Assembly: GCA_950295325.1 (NCBI GenBank)
Contig: OX485803.1
Coordinates: 20,210,001-20,274,000, forward strand
Length of the DNA: 64,000 nucleotides
Source of the DNA: Polytrichum commune
Lineage: Eukaryota > Streptophyta > Polytrichopsida > Polytrichales > Polytrichaceae
Direction of reading: 5' to 3'
Shown: one piece after another, positions 1 through 10,700 of the stretch
Numbering within the stretch: position 1 is the stretch's first letter
Layout of the letters: every line of letters starts with the position of its first letter
Translations under genes and position numbers: made by a program
The notes under the pieces: generated by a model
The model's input: only the letters and a program-made list of their open reading frames with translations
Databases searched by the model: none
Told to the model about the DNA's origin: nothing

Positions 1-77
1 CAAAGTCAAACTAAAATTGGTTTCGAAGAGTTAATCACCACATGTGGGCATCATTTTGGGCTCACACACCGCCTCAT
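1..77 (-). repeat. putative start of the 3' LTR
   Basis: On the minus strand the sequence from 77 downward begins TGTGAGCCCAAAA. This is the same start as the 1,499-bp LTR-type insertion at 55690-57188 read on its minus strand, and the next about 60 bases stay similar. It follows the last stop codon of the polyprotein, where a 3' LTR is expected. The rest of the LTR lies outside the window, so this is a homology-based inference. Confidence 0.5.
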
Positions 78-157
78 GTCGATTGCGTCTCTAAGCCATA
101 ACTCCTCATCTTCCATTTGGGCAGGCACAAGATGATGAAAAACACACATGATCATTA

Positions 158-538
158 AGTACGATTGGTGGGAGTACCAAGTACCGAAGATCCTCGACAG
201 CGAGGACAACTCCACTATCCAGATGGTAGAGAAGTCAAGGGTGGCCTCAAGCATGCCATGTGCCAACCACGTTGACACTGATTACACAAGAGCATAGTAG
301 CCGCTCATTTCTTCTCTTCACACACAAAACATGGAAGACCCTCTAGCACGACGGCCAGTTCAGGATGACCTGTACCTTCAATGGGTAAATGACATGGGAC
401 ACAGTTTTTGGAATGCTCGCGACATTCCCTGCCATCCTTGCCTTCCAACAATAACAAACCACTCGGCAACACCTCCTTTACCCGAAGGATAGTGCGCCCC
501 ACCCTGACATCCAATGTCGTAGGCGCCTCACGTTGAAG
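158..538 (-). pseudogene. integrase C-terminal tail plus PHD finger of the Ty3 polyprotein (two stop codons)
   Basis: After the integrase core the frame runs through a gypsy-type tail with ILRVKEVLPSGLLLLEGKDG. It then enters a cysteine/histidine pattern CFVC...CNQC....H..C...W.CPRC at about 331-197, with the tell-tale CLRPPL and a tryptophan two residues before the last CxxC. This is the Cys4-His-Cys3 signature of a PHD finger, a module that in known proteins reads histone H3 tails. In-frame TGA (near 305) and TAG (near 212) interrupt it, and the frame ends at a TAA near 158. A chromatin-reading domain at the end of integrase could have guided insertion-site choice. That role is inferred; the zinc-ligand pattern is seen. 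Confidence 0.8.
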
Positions 539-1314
539 TTAAACATAATCCCCTTGTTGAAATCTCCGCAACTGAGGTCGGTAAGCACCACTGCGAATGC
601 GTGCATAACGCAATTTGTCACGGTGCTGAGCAATGGACAAATTCTCCATGGCCATAGGCATGGCTCTCTGGAAGAATTGAGTCCGCTTCTGCAAACACTC
701 TGTCCAAATGTTTGGGTCATCCAAGTCCACAACAAGAGCTAACTTTTCCCGAATAGAACTCGGGAGAATAGGCTCACATCCATACAATAACTGATACGGT
801 CTGCAGGATGTCAAAGAGGCATGCTTACTAAATCGATAGCCCATAGCAATCCAATGCAACATAAGGTCCCAATCCCGGTGGCTTTCCCGAAGTAATCCAT
901 ACTTCCTCAAGCCACGTTTGGTTGTCTGAACAACCCGTTCAGCCAAGCCATCTGCCTCCGGACGATCCACTTGCTAAAATGCTCCACCATCACCAACACG
1001 TACTTTGCGCCACGTGATGTAACAACCAACGGCCCTACAAAGTCCAGTGACCAACGGTAGCCCAATCCCATAATAGGTAAGGGTTGTAACTGAGGTGACA
1101 AGGTGTTAAAGCTAGACCTAACCCGGTCACAAACTTCACATCTCCCGACATAAGCAGCCACCTGCTGATACATGCCAATCCACCAATATTGGCCACGCAA
1201 CATCGAATGTGTCCTGCGTATGCCAAAATGGCCCAGTTCCTCGTGCACTTGTCGCACCAAGGAGGCCCTCTGATCCGGCCTAGGAACAATACGCCTTGTC
1301 CCATCCAGCCACAA
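539..1314 (-). pseudogene. integrase with internal deletion of the second catalytic aspartate
   Basis: The N-terminal HHCC zinc domain is intact (HEELGHFG, H then CEVC), followed by the first catalytic aspartate in SLDFVGPL. The frame then jumps near 970 from HFSKW directly into RPEADGLAERVVQT, the block that carries the catalytic glutamate. The roughly 90 residues between them, including the second aspartate of the DDE triad, are absent and the frame shifts at the junction. The rest (FSKHASLTSCRPYQLLYG and the heptad region) is normal for Ty3 integrases. The enzyme would insert retroelement cDNA into chromosomes; this copy cannot. Confidence 0.9.
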
Positions 1315-1559
1315 TCAAAATAACAAACCGTTCTCCCAACGGAACCTTGTTATTCGATGTCCAATCCTATCCCTTTCCATTGCTGAAATAAACAAAGGAA
1401 AGGTACAATATTGAAGATTATGCAATACGGGAAGATCCTCCCATATATCCGCAATAGCTTGAGGCCGATCAGTCTCATCATCTGAGCCCTGTATCGGAAT
1501 CTCAACAGATGTACCAGAAAATAAAGTGAGGTAAGCAGCCGCGTGCCAACCTGGAACCG

Positions 1560-3102
1560 CCTCTCGATCACAATCTCCATGTCACTTGGCCCCGGTCAAG
1601 TCCTCATCCAAAGGACTTGGATTGCGTGAGAGTCCATCTGCATCCAAGTTGGTAATCCTAGCACGGTGTACCACCTCAAAGTCATACTCCTGGAGCAACA
1701 AAGCCCACCTGGCAAGCTTGCCAGTAAGCTTATCCGACTCCATGAGCTACCGTAACGGCTGATGGTCAATCACTAAAGTAAAGTGCTTACCATAAAGATA
1801 CGGCCGAAAATGAGCAATAGCCCATACCGCCGCCAATGCTTCTTCCTCGTAGGATGAATAATTAGCCTCCGCCGTGTTATTGCTTTGCGAAGCGTAAGCA
1901 ACAACATACTCCCGGCCAAAATCATCCTTCTGAGTGAGAACTGCTCCCAAACCCAATGAACTCCAATCCGTATGCAACTGGAAGGATTTGGAAACATCCG
2001 GACGTCGAAGCACTGGAGCCGCACCCAATTTCTGCTTCAATGTCTCAAAGGCCTGTTGCTGCTCACGACCCCAAGTCCAAAGTTGGTCCTTGCTCGTGAG
2101 AATGGTAAGATACTTGGCGATCAAGCTAAAGTTCTTGACGAATCGACGATAGTAATTCGCCAAGCCCAAGAAAGCACGAAGTCTCAGTACATCGACCGGT
2201 GCCGGGATCTTCTGCAAGGCGTCTACCTTAGCTTGTTGCACCCCAAAACCTCCTGGAATAATCATATGACCTAGATATGCTAGTCGGTCATGAAAAAACT
2301 TGCACTTCCTATGGTGCAAGCGCAATCCCCACCGCCGTAATCGCTAAAAAACGGCTTGAAGATGCTTTACATGCTCTTGTGGTGTTTTGCTGAAAATGAT
2401 TACGTCATCAATGTAACACCGAGCAAAAGGCAAGCCAAAGAGAACTTGGTCCATCATTCTCTGAAACTCAGCAAGCGCATTTTTAGGCCAAATGAAAGAA
2501 ACTTCCAATGGTATAGTTGATCCTTTCTATTATGATCAACTCCCCAAAATGCGGTCTTCACCCGATCTCCCGTAAGTAATGGAAGTTGGTAATATCCGGA
2601 TCTCAAGTCCAATGTGCTAAAGACCCGAGAGAATCCGATGGCATCGAACAACTCCTCCGGGATTGGCATGGAATACCGATCCGACTTGGTCTTCCGATTA
2701 ATTGGACGGTAATCCCCACACATCCGTTTCTCCGTCCAATTGCCAAAGATATCATTCTTTGATGGCATAACCGTAGCACAAGCATACTCCCCGTTGGAAA
2801 GTTCAATTAGCCATGTTGCCAAGAGCTCTCGGTAACGAGCCTGAACGCCAATCCGCTCGGAAACACTGAGCCTGTAAGGTCTTCGAAAAATGGGATGGTC
2901 GTCCTCCAACTGAATGTGGATGGGTTTTCCTTTATAACCTTTAAGATCTTGAAGGCTAAAAGCAAAACACCTACAGTACGAGTGAATAAATGCTCGTACC
3001 TTCCGTGCCTTAGCACCAGTGAGATGAGGGCCTAATTCCAATGGCCAATCATCAAACTCTGTAGTCTCCCTCTCTACCAAAGGAGAACCACTTGATGCTG
3101 GC
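1560..3102 (-). pseudogene. reverse transcriptase and RNase H of the Ty3 element
   Basis: The RT fingers and palm are recognisable: MCGDYRPINRKTKSDRYSMP, STLDLRSGYYQLPL, and the catalytic [10 protein letters not shown] near 2420. A TAG stop follows shortly after at about 2347. RNase H begins near 1990 with LHTDWSSLGLGAVLTQ and contains YSSYEEEALAAVWA and DHQPLR. A further stop precedes the connection segment that ends LDADGLSRNPSP. The order and spacing are those of a Ty3/gypsy pol. The frame continues upstream across the MITE at 3103-3512 into the methyltransferase domain, so the DNMT lies directly before RT. Confidence 0.93.
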
Positions 3103-3512
3103 CACGGGGAGGTCACTCCATTGTCAAGTTGAAAACCACGTGTGAACAAAGTTTGCTACCCCTATATTATATGCCATAGATAATTTTTAAAATTATGATG
3201 TTTTTTCTATATATACATATCCATTGATAATATGTTTTGTATATTTTTTGAAACTTTTAGTCATCCCCATTTTTTCCAGTAATTTTTTTAGTTCAATTCT
3301 GCGTCATTCTAGTTAGAAACGGTATGTTTTCTAGAAATTTTTTTTTATCAAATTTGGTTATCCATTTTTACTATGTAATAGATACCATGTATATGTACTC
3401 ATAATTTTTTTTTGATAAAAGTTTGACCCATTTTGTTGATGCAACTTAGAAAAAGTATATATTTTTTGTTTGCACGTGGTTTTCAACTTGACAATGGAGT
3501 GACCTCCCCGTG
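3103..3512. mobile_element. 410-bp MITE with perfect 40-bp terminal inverted repeats
   Basis: Bases 3103-3142 (beginning CACGGGGAGGTCACT) are the exact reverse complement of 3473-3512. The 8-bp ATGCTGGC is duplicated at 3095-3102 and 3513-3520. The interior is AT-rich and non-coding. Removing the MITE and one copy of the duplication restores an uninterrupted reading frame between the methyltransferase and reverse transcriptase regions of the host retroelement. The 8-bp duplication suggests mobilisation by a hAT-like (or Mutator-like) transposase. The superfamily is inferred; the ends and duplication are seen. Perfect TIRs indicate a fairly recent insertion. Confidence 0.93.
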
Positions 3513-3520
3513 ATGCTGGC

Positions 3521-4896
3521 ACAGACTCTAATTGCTAATGAGAGGAGGGGACATTAACTATGCCCCCAATCTCGGTGCTAGTACTAGAGTCTGATATTTC
3601 TTCATCACCACCAATATGTGATGATGAAGCCACCACCGGAGGCGAAGAAACCAAAACACTGTAAAAATGTTGAGCTCGAAGCTCCTCCATCACATGCTGC
3701 TCGAATTGAGAAATTCGTTCGGCTTCTCCAATTATGGCGTGAATTCCCTCCTCCATGGGTGTGGACCGATGTGCCTCCTGACCAGAGTCCTCTGCCCCCA
3801 GAGACAAGCACTGGTCACCATGATGCCTTTGCAATGAAAGGCATAAAGCAACAGTCCACACCATGGTATGAAGATCCATAGCTTGGCCCAACACGAAGCG
3901 CCGTTGGCCCTCAGAAAGGCCGGGAGTTGCGGTGGTGCCAGTGCGGAATCCCATGGCACGCTCCCGTTCGTCAGCCAATGGTTTGGTGTGGGTTTTGGTG
4001 TGAACATCCCACACCATACCCGGCCCTCTATTGCGGAAAGCAAATGACTGTGGAAACGTCATAAATGTGGGAAATGCCCGCCGTGGTGCCCCCATTTTAT
4101 TGACCAATGCCAACGAGGGTAAATCATCTCGAACAACCGGCAAAGAAGTCCGGTTTGGATCCAAGATGTCATCCACCTTTTGATCAAAAGGTAGAGGCAC
4201 TGCAGAAAATGCTGCAGCTAAAGTAGATGACGGTGCGAGGTTGGTCCAAATCCACCGAGGCCGGTGGGCATAAGAACCAATGCTCGCGGCATCCACAAAA
4301 ATGGGATCGCCAAGGTGTTGACGAACATAATAATCGCCTTCCAACACCTTGTCCCGAGAGTCTCCCAACAAAGGTACATTCTCAAAAATATACCCTGGAG
4401 GGAAAGGTTGGTGGGAATACCACCACTGCATGAGGCGGATGAGGTCCCAAAATAGAGTAGACCTGGGATCCTCTAGTCCTCCGCCTGCTCCAGCACGTGA
4501 ATGGCCCTGGCATGGCCATCCCGCAATCATCATATCTACCGGACCTAAGTGTCGTAAGTCGGCCTCATTGATGAGTGTGACATCACGAGGGAGACGTGAA
4601 AAATACCCACGAATGGCAGTCGGGTGTAACTGCTATGGGTACAACACCATCAACCGGTGAAGATGATGACGAGCCGCACGGGTGGACACTGGAGAGTTGT
4701 CCACGTAGACATATCGGTTGACCGTAAGGCTAGCCTCCAATACGGCTGCCAAACTTGTGCCAATGCCCCCAAACAGCTCCACCAAAGTAATTCCATTGTC
4801 TGGAGGACGCCACAAAATGGGGCGTGCCAACGTGGATAGACTATCCGATATGACTGGTGTGGTAGAACTGAGAGAGAGGACAATGTCATCACACCT
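3521..4896 (-). pseudogene. C5-cytosine DNA methyltransferase domain inside the Ty3 polyprotein
   Basis: Conserved methyltransferase motifs occur in order on the minus strand. Motif I is LVELFGGIGTSLAAVL (near 4770). It is followed by VYVDNSP for SAM binding, the catalytic proline-cysteine loop AGWPCQGHS (near 4520), IFENVP (the ENV motif), an AHRPRWIWTNL block, and a C-terminal GQAMDLHTMVW block. The catalytic cysteine is present. AHRPRxxWxNL resembles the DNMT3-type arrangement more than DNMT1, but I cannot place it by alignment. Stops occur after LYP (near 4633) and after GIVNVPSSH (near 3534). It sits in frame between protease and reverse transcriptase, so it was expressed as part of Pol. 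C5-methyltransferases captured by retrotransposons have been reported in charophytes and dinoflagellates. A role in self-methylation of cDNA is the published idea and is inference here. Confidence 0.9.
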
Positions 4897-6135
4897 TTAG
4901 AACAAACCAACTGAATCACGCCACGGAGGTAGAGGGTCCTTGGGATGGCGTACTAAGGCCCTCCTAAGTGCCATATCCAGTGAGTCTTCAACATCCCCCA
5001 TGAATGCCAAAGACTCCTCCAATAATGCGGATCCATAAGGCAATGTATCCACAATAGCACTGCATCTGAAAACCATGGATAATGGTTCGATGGTGGCGGC
5101 CGCTGCGAAGGCCACATGAATAAGTTCCCTATGGCCGTCTCTAGCTAACCAACCTGGTCGGATCCAAGCTTCCTCAGTCCAGTTGTCCAAACCAAAACCG
5201 AGAGGGTAAAGTGTTTGCTGACCAACTAAAATGTCATAGTTGGTTGCATCCGTTACTGCACACCTAAGAAGAAGAGGTGCGGGTGGATCTCCAGGCTTCA
5301 CTCGGAAGCTTAGCTGTAAAGGCTCCCGAGTATAACTAGTGGCCCGCTCCACGTGGCCAATAGATGTGACGATGGTAAATGGGCAAGGAGCCAAGTCGTC
5401 GGCCGTCAACCGCAATTCCTGCGCAAGCTTCTTGCCGATCATAACAGGTTGTGCTCCTGAATCCATCATCACACACTGGGGAGCAACTCGAATAGGGTTG
5501 CCCCCAACCCGACTGACCATTAAAATGCCGGAATCATTCACCATCCGTACAACGCCACGTCGAATGCCTCGACGCGCGCGAGCAGGTCGAGCAGCTACAT
5601 CTGAAAGGTAAGTTGCGCCTGCGGAGGCTAGTGAATCATAAGATGAGGTTGGCTCTTGGCCATCCGAGGCGTGTGCGTCAAAAGACGCAATGGCCTCCGC
5701 CGCAAGCCTCGCCCGCCGTTTGGCGGCTTTCTCAGGATCCTCCGTGGTAGGAAGGTCAGTGGTTGCTTGAGCCACAGTCAGAGAAGATGGTGTTCCCTTC
5801 TCTTCCAAAATCCTACATGCTAGGTGAAAAACCTTAGCTGGTTGGATATTGGATGACGACCACTCCATTGCCGTGAACAAAGGGGTGTGCAACATTTTGG
5901 ATGCCAAAGTATGCACCACGTCGGTCGCCAGATTCGAAGACTCCAAATTCGAAGTACGATTACTGATAGATTGGGCAGCATCAGCCAATTCAAAAGACAA
6001 TGGAAGACGTGCCTGGCCGATCTGATCCGCGGGACCATTGTCCTGAGCTCGTAAGCTGTCCACAAACTTTCCTGTGGTCGCAGGCGTGGCTCGTAATACG
6101 GTTTGAGCACGTGTCATGGCTGCGGAACTCACCAC
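4897..6135 (-). CDS. aspartic protease region of the Ty3 polyprotein
   Basis: An open stretch of 412 codons contains the retropepsin signature VMMDSGAQPVMIG (near 5460) and the later DILVG...YPLGFGLDN block typical of plant gypsy proteases. Its N-terminal half is a low-complexity linker rich in alanine, threonine and serine. It follows the zinc-knuckle region at a stop or frame break near 6136. It ends at a TAA at 4897, after which the same frame continues into the methyltransferase domain. Protease would mature Gag and Pol. Confidence 0.85.
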   Translation of the reverse strand: MVSSAAMTRAQTVLRATPATTGKFVDSLRAQDNGPADQIGQARLPLSFELADAAQSISNRTSNLESSNLATDVVHTLASKMLHTPLFTAMEWSSSNIQPAKVFHLACRILEEKGTPSSLTVAQATTDLPTTEDPEKAAKRRARLAAEAIASFDAHASDGQEPTSSYDSLASAGATYLSDVAARPARARRGIRRGVVRMVNDSGILMVSRVGGNPIRVAPQCVMMDSGAQPVMIGKKLAQELRLTADDLAPCPFTIVTSIGHVERATSYTREPLQLSFRVKPGDPPAPLLLRCAVTDATNYDILVGQQTLYPLGFGLDNWTEEAWIRPGWLARDGHRELIHVAFAAAATIEPLSMVFRCSAIVDTLPYGSALLEESLAFMGDVEDSLDMALRRALVRHPKDPLPPWRDSVGLF

Positions 6136-7183
6136 CTACCCTGAAGCTCCGAACATATAATAATCTGGAGTGGAAGAACTGGCCTTAGTTCCGGAGGTAG
6201 ATGGTGAGTCCAAAATTTGGCCGGATGACGCCAAACTCTTGAACCTCTCCTCCAAGGCGCCAATCTTCACCTCCATGGCCTTTTCTCGTTCGGAAGTAGG
6301 ACGTTTCTTTGGATGGAGAGCAAAGTAGTTCTCCACCGCGTGATTGTTCCGCCCACAATGGGAACACTTCAACTGTTTGGGTAACTGATTACCCGCCCTC
6401 TTCGCGGAACCCTGAGCGGGAACAAATGGTTTCCGCTTCGGAGTACCTACAGTCTGGGCTTGCCTCTGCTTCGAAGGACAATCCTTCTTAGCGTGGCCCG
6501 CTTGCCCACAAGACCAACAATGATAACTGTTGTCTGCCTCTGCCTCCGCCAATCATGCAGTCGAAACTGGAGCCTTCCGGGGCTTGCTAGAATCCACTAG
6601 CAAGAACACCAAATCAGTGGCATCATGTTGACATAATGCACGATGACACTGCTCTACCACGGCGAATGCCTCTGCGAGTGTCGTCCGACCACCAAACTCC
6701 ATGATGATCCTGGGCAGTGCCAAGTCAAGGAGGCGTTTGTCAATCTTTGACAAAAACACCTTCACCAACTGACTTTCCGCGAGCACACCTCCAGATTCTC
6801 TGGCAAACCTCGCCAACCTCGTATACATGGTACGAGGTGTATCGTCTTTCTCCCGTCTAAAGTCCTGTATGCGCTGCATCTGATCCCGACGGAAACCTCC
6901 GTACTCGTCTTGTAGATGCAGCTCTCAAATGCCCGCAATGGCTCAAAATCTGGCGGAGCCCCTAAAGAGACTAAAGCCGCCTGGGTAGCCTGGGCATAAC
7001 GAGATAGTGGAAGCACTGGACTCGACGTACTCGTCGCAGCGGGAGCATAACCCTTAGTCTTGGGCTCATCATGAGAAGTTCCTTTCTCATCTACCACATA
7101 AACTCCCTCTAGTACCTCCGTCTTGACCTCAGGAACGGCCATCAAGCTGGAAGCTGCGCCTTCCTTCAATGCGGATACCAATT
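6136..7183 (-). pseudogene. gag C-terminal half and nucleocapsid zinc knuckles
   Basis: The frame begins at the transposon junction with LVSALKEG, read from the duplicated 10 bp at 7174-7183. It passes through a capsid-like section (ESQLVKVFLSKIDKRLLDLALPRI), with a frame change near 6880. It ends with two zinc knuckles: CWSCGQAGHAKKDC (CCHC, near 6500), and CSHCGRNNHAVENYFALHP, in which the last cysteine is replaced by tyrosine. The N-terminal half of this gag is at 38877-39322. The separation is due to insertion of the giant transposon plus a later rearrangement. Confidence 0.88.
7174..7183. repeat. 10-bp target-site duplication, left half (GATACCAATT)
   Basis: This 10-mer directly precedes copy L of the giant element. 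Its reverse complement, AATTGGTATC, directly precedes copy R at 39313-39322. Both lie at the same codon of the same gag gene. They are the two halves of one target duplication, now on opposite sides of an inverted segment. Confidence 0.9.
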
Positions 7184-7262
7184 GGACGAGACTTGTATGT
7201 GAGCGGTGAGCGGAGAGCGGAGAGCAGAGAGTGGCGATTTGGAGAGCGGAGAGCAGAAATGG
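7184..7262. repeat. copy L left terminal inverted repeat with GAGCGGA minisatellite
   Basis: After the terminal bases, the sequence GTATGTGAGCGG leads into several imperfect 7-bp units (GAGCGGA, GAGCAGA). The opposite end of the element, reverse-complemented, shows GTATGCGAGCGG followed by the same type of units. Short iterated motifs at a TIR often are transposase-binding sites; that function is inferred. Confidence 0.8.
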
Positions 7263-7752
7263 TGTAAAAATAGGAAATATTCTATATTAAATTTAGAATT
7301 TCCTTAAAATAATACAAGAATATACTTAGAATATTCCAGATTATGCCAGAAATAGAAAAAATTTGGGACCTATTTCTGTGGAATGTGTAGGCACTAAATA
7401 AAATAAATGACTTGAATTTGAAATGGTCTGATTTAGTTTGGGAACCGTGAAGTGCAAAAATGATAGTAAAATTGTGATATAATAAATAAGTAGATGATGA
7501 AAACCAAGGATGATCCCAAGATGTATAGAGACACATGATACAGTTGAGTATTGTAATCCAACATTTTGAGTTGAATAAAAATAATCCATGCGATTGTATT
7601 TATTATATTATTGAGCTGACAATCTTAAATTATTCAATGAAAATCTTATATCACTTAGTCTATGTCGTACTCGATTAGAAACATGGATGAATAGGCACTA
7701 CTTCATCGATCTATCATGTTGATGGGAGAAAGGGACACTCCTAGAGTAAATC
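7263..7752. other. AT-rich terminal region without recognisable gene
   Basis: Between the left TIR and the transposase stop codon there is only AT-rich sequence, probably the transposase 3' untranslated region. It contains one of the few substitutions between the copies (A at 7410 versus the equivalent of C at 58070). Confidence 0.6.
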
Positions 7753-10700
7753 CTAGGTCCGATCTAAAGGGTGAGTTAAAATTCCACTCTCGAGAATTAC
7801 TTTGACCTCGTTGAAGCTGAAGGTTGGCGCGTGGATGAAAAGGTCTACATCAGGATTGCGATGGCAGACCTTTAAAAGAATATAGTAAACATGCTTGCAA
7901 TACGAGAATTGACTCCGCCCTTGAAAGTTGGTCATTGTCTTCTTGAACGCAGGGCATGTGCAACCCGGGAGGGAACTGATGGTGATATGGTATTGTGTCA
8001 CATCGGGTGGCATCATCGAGTCTAGCGCAATGATGCAGCCATGGCCAGGGTGAGGAATCATTGTGACCGAGCGGAGTTGAGCTTTGAGGGAGTCCGAAGA
8101 GCCCATGGATAGCCGCTGCTGAGGGTTTGGACGGGTTGCGGTGCGCTTAACGAGCTTCCCTTCTCTCTTCCCAGGATACCTGTCCGCATCTGCTGGCACC
8201 GGCACGGAGTCTAGATTTGCCGGAGACGGTGCAGTGGAAAAGAGCCTTCTGGGTGAGACTGGCACTTTCTGCGGCAGTTGGAATCCGGCCGCCTCGAGGG
8301 CCAGGATCTCACATTGCTTGAGGTTAGTGCCAAGTTTCACTGGCCAAACATCCGGAATGCTTGGTCTCTCCTGTTCCGCAGAGTATTGAACAACCCATTT
8401 GCGCCTGCTACCCTTAACGCACCTATGGATATCATCTGAGCAGAAGAAAAACTCTGTGGTCTCTTTCACATTCCTCCTAGTGCTGTGCCATAGACCGGTG
8501 TACGTAGGGGCAGGGGTTGATTTTGCACCCCTTACGATTCTCTCAGTACACTTCTTTTTGGTGACAGCTCTCTGTGCCCAACAACATTTGGCAGAAGTCT
8601 TTGGCAACCGAGCGATGTGCCACTCCTTCACGTTCACCCTAGTCTCCTCGACGGCAGTGACGTGGCTGATCCGTCCCTCGGGGATGTGGGACGGGACGAC
8701 ATTGTCGGCATATGGCGCCATGGGTGCAACTTCCGGGACATTGGAATCATCCTCTTCAATAATTATGGGCATGTTAGTGGAACGAGTCCGGACAGCCCTA
8801 CCAGAGCCACGGGGATGTGAGAAGTTGACCTTATCAGGTCTGTGCGACTCCTCTTCTGCTCCAAGAGGTAGATCTGCTTTCCGTTTCGTGGACCCGAATA
8901 CCTCTTCCCCAGCCATGCAAGGCACCCGGGTACAGAACTCTTCTGCTCCAGGCATGTCCATCATGGGGTCTTCGAGGACTAAAGGATTACCCGTTTGCTT
9001 CGCCCTGCGCTCTGCCAACCTTAGCTTGAGCTCTTTCTTTGTAGGGCCTGTACCGCCGACATCACCTTTCAGGAACTGGTAGTAATTGACAACCTGTAGG
9101 AAGCCTCGAACGAAGTCGTCCACGGTAGCAACATAGAGGTCGCCGCCGCTATTTCCAGACGCTTGAAGCCACTTGTTGTGTATTGATTCGGCGAGATTAC
9201 ATGAAGGCATTTCTGCTAGTTCTCCTTCTGTAAATTTCTGCGTGCACATAGTGGAAGCAATTATAAATTGGAGAAGAGTTGTGAAAATTACAGTGAAAGA
9301 AAAAAAAAACAACAAGTTTTGGGACAACATACCCCGGTCATGAAGCCTCCCCATTGGCGATAACGGAAATGCCAGAATGCAAGCCAGAGCTCCAGTTTGT
9401 CAAGTGCCTTCTCTGTCACTGCCCCGGCGGATACCCACCATGCACGTAGCCCGTGGTACAGGTTTTCCGCTTCGTCCATGGTCCTCGCGGTCCTATATTG
9501 GTGGCACATCTTCTTGTGCTGCTCCCAGAGTTCTTCGGGAATGTATTTCTCGGTATACTTAACCATAGATTGGGTCCAATGAAACTGACAGGTTCTCTCC
9601 CGGTCATCCATGCGGTCCTCCTTCTTCCCGTTGCCATATATGACCCGAACTGCATTCCAATTGGCCTGGGCGCTGTCGGCCATGAAACCCTTGAAGTTGG
9701 TATCGACAACACCATTCCTCTCCATCACAGCATTGAGATTCTTCCAAAAAACGATCTGGGCATCACAGTCCTCCGATTGCATGTCACAACTTGCAATGGT
9801 CATGACACGACAATACGTGGAGTCATACACGTGGCATGCCATTGTGGTCCATTGTCTAACCCGTTTCACATGGTCGAACATCATCCAAGCATTCTCCAGA
9901 TCTTCGCCGGGCTGCATACGCTTCACCAAGTCTACCCCACTACCAGGCCCGACTTCCGACATCTTGAAGACAAAAACCTTGTCAAGATCAGCCCCTTGAC
10001 CAGGGAATTTGTTCTCCTGAACAAAGGCCCATAAATTGATTCTACGGAGTTTGGTGATAGAGTCCATGACACCATACCTTTTGAGGTATCGGAAGCTCAT
10101 GACCTTGTTGCGGATGTTCGGGGAAGCCATGTCCTTGCACCGGTCGAATACAGGAACAAGTTCCTCCAGAGTGAGCTTCTTTGGTGGCGCGTCATCGGAT
10201 TGAAGAAGATAGTTGCCAATTAGAACTTTGCTAGCCTCCAACACAAGTGCACTCTTGGTAGCCTGAGGAGTCTTCTCGATCTGTTCTTCAATTAGGCCAC
10301 TGATCTCAGCCTTAGTGTCTCTGTAGTCGCCCACCTTGACAGGGTGATCGTGAGTTCCAATGTGGATGCACGCTCTTGTGTGGTTGTTTTTGCCAGCAAC
10401 ATAATAAATTTTCGCTCCACATGTAGCAATACATGTTGGGGGTTCTTTACATACCTTGCAAACAAACGTAGAGTCAGGTGGGGGCGCTTGATCCACTACA
10501 AAGGCTTGGAGGGTACAACCTTCAAACTCTGTCTCGTTGACTTCGAAAATACGAGGTCGGCGGATCAAATATTCGCACTCCTTGTTGTTGCAACGCAGGT
10601 GTCCAACGCAAGCGGAAGAACGGAAGGACAAACCAAAGTCGTTTGTGATGTTGGTGGTGATGGTCTTCGTCCACACATGGCCGTCGTAACGCTTGTCCAT

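Larger units (their letters stand above)
1..7183 (-). mobile_element. Ty3/gypsy retrotransposon carrying a DNA methyltransferase, 3' part, decayed
   Basis: Read on the minus strand, the domains run gag C-terminal half, two zinc knuckles, aspartic protease, C5-DNA methyltransferase, reverse transcriptase, RNase H, integrase and a PHD finger. From protease to PHD they lie in essentially one reading frame, broken by single in-frame stop codons (for example after GLF near 4897 and after the gag-side LYP near 4633). It was therefore one polyprotein that has decayed. The gag N-terminal half is missing here and is found at 38877-39322 beyond the giant transposon. The element lacks the second integrase aspartate and has many stops, so it is inactive. 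Identification of the class rests on YIDD, DSG, HHCC and the gypsy-type integrase tail, all visible. Confidence 0.93.

Noticed and set aside
8399-9082. 227-codon plus-strand ORF and the 193-codon ORF at 9453
   Set aside because: Antisense shadows of the transposase exons.
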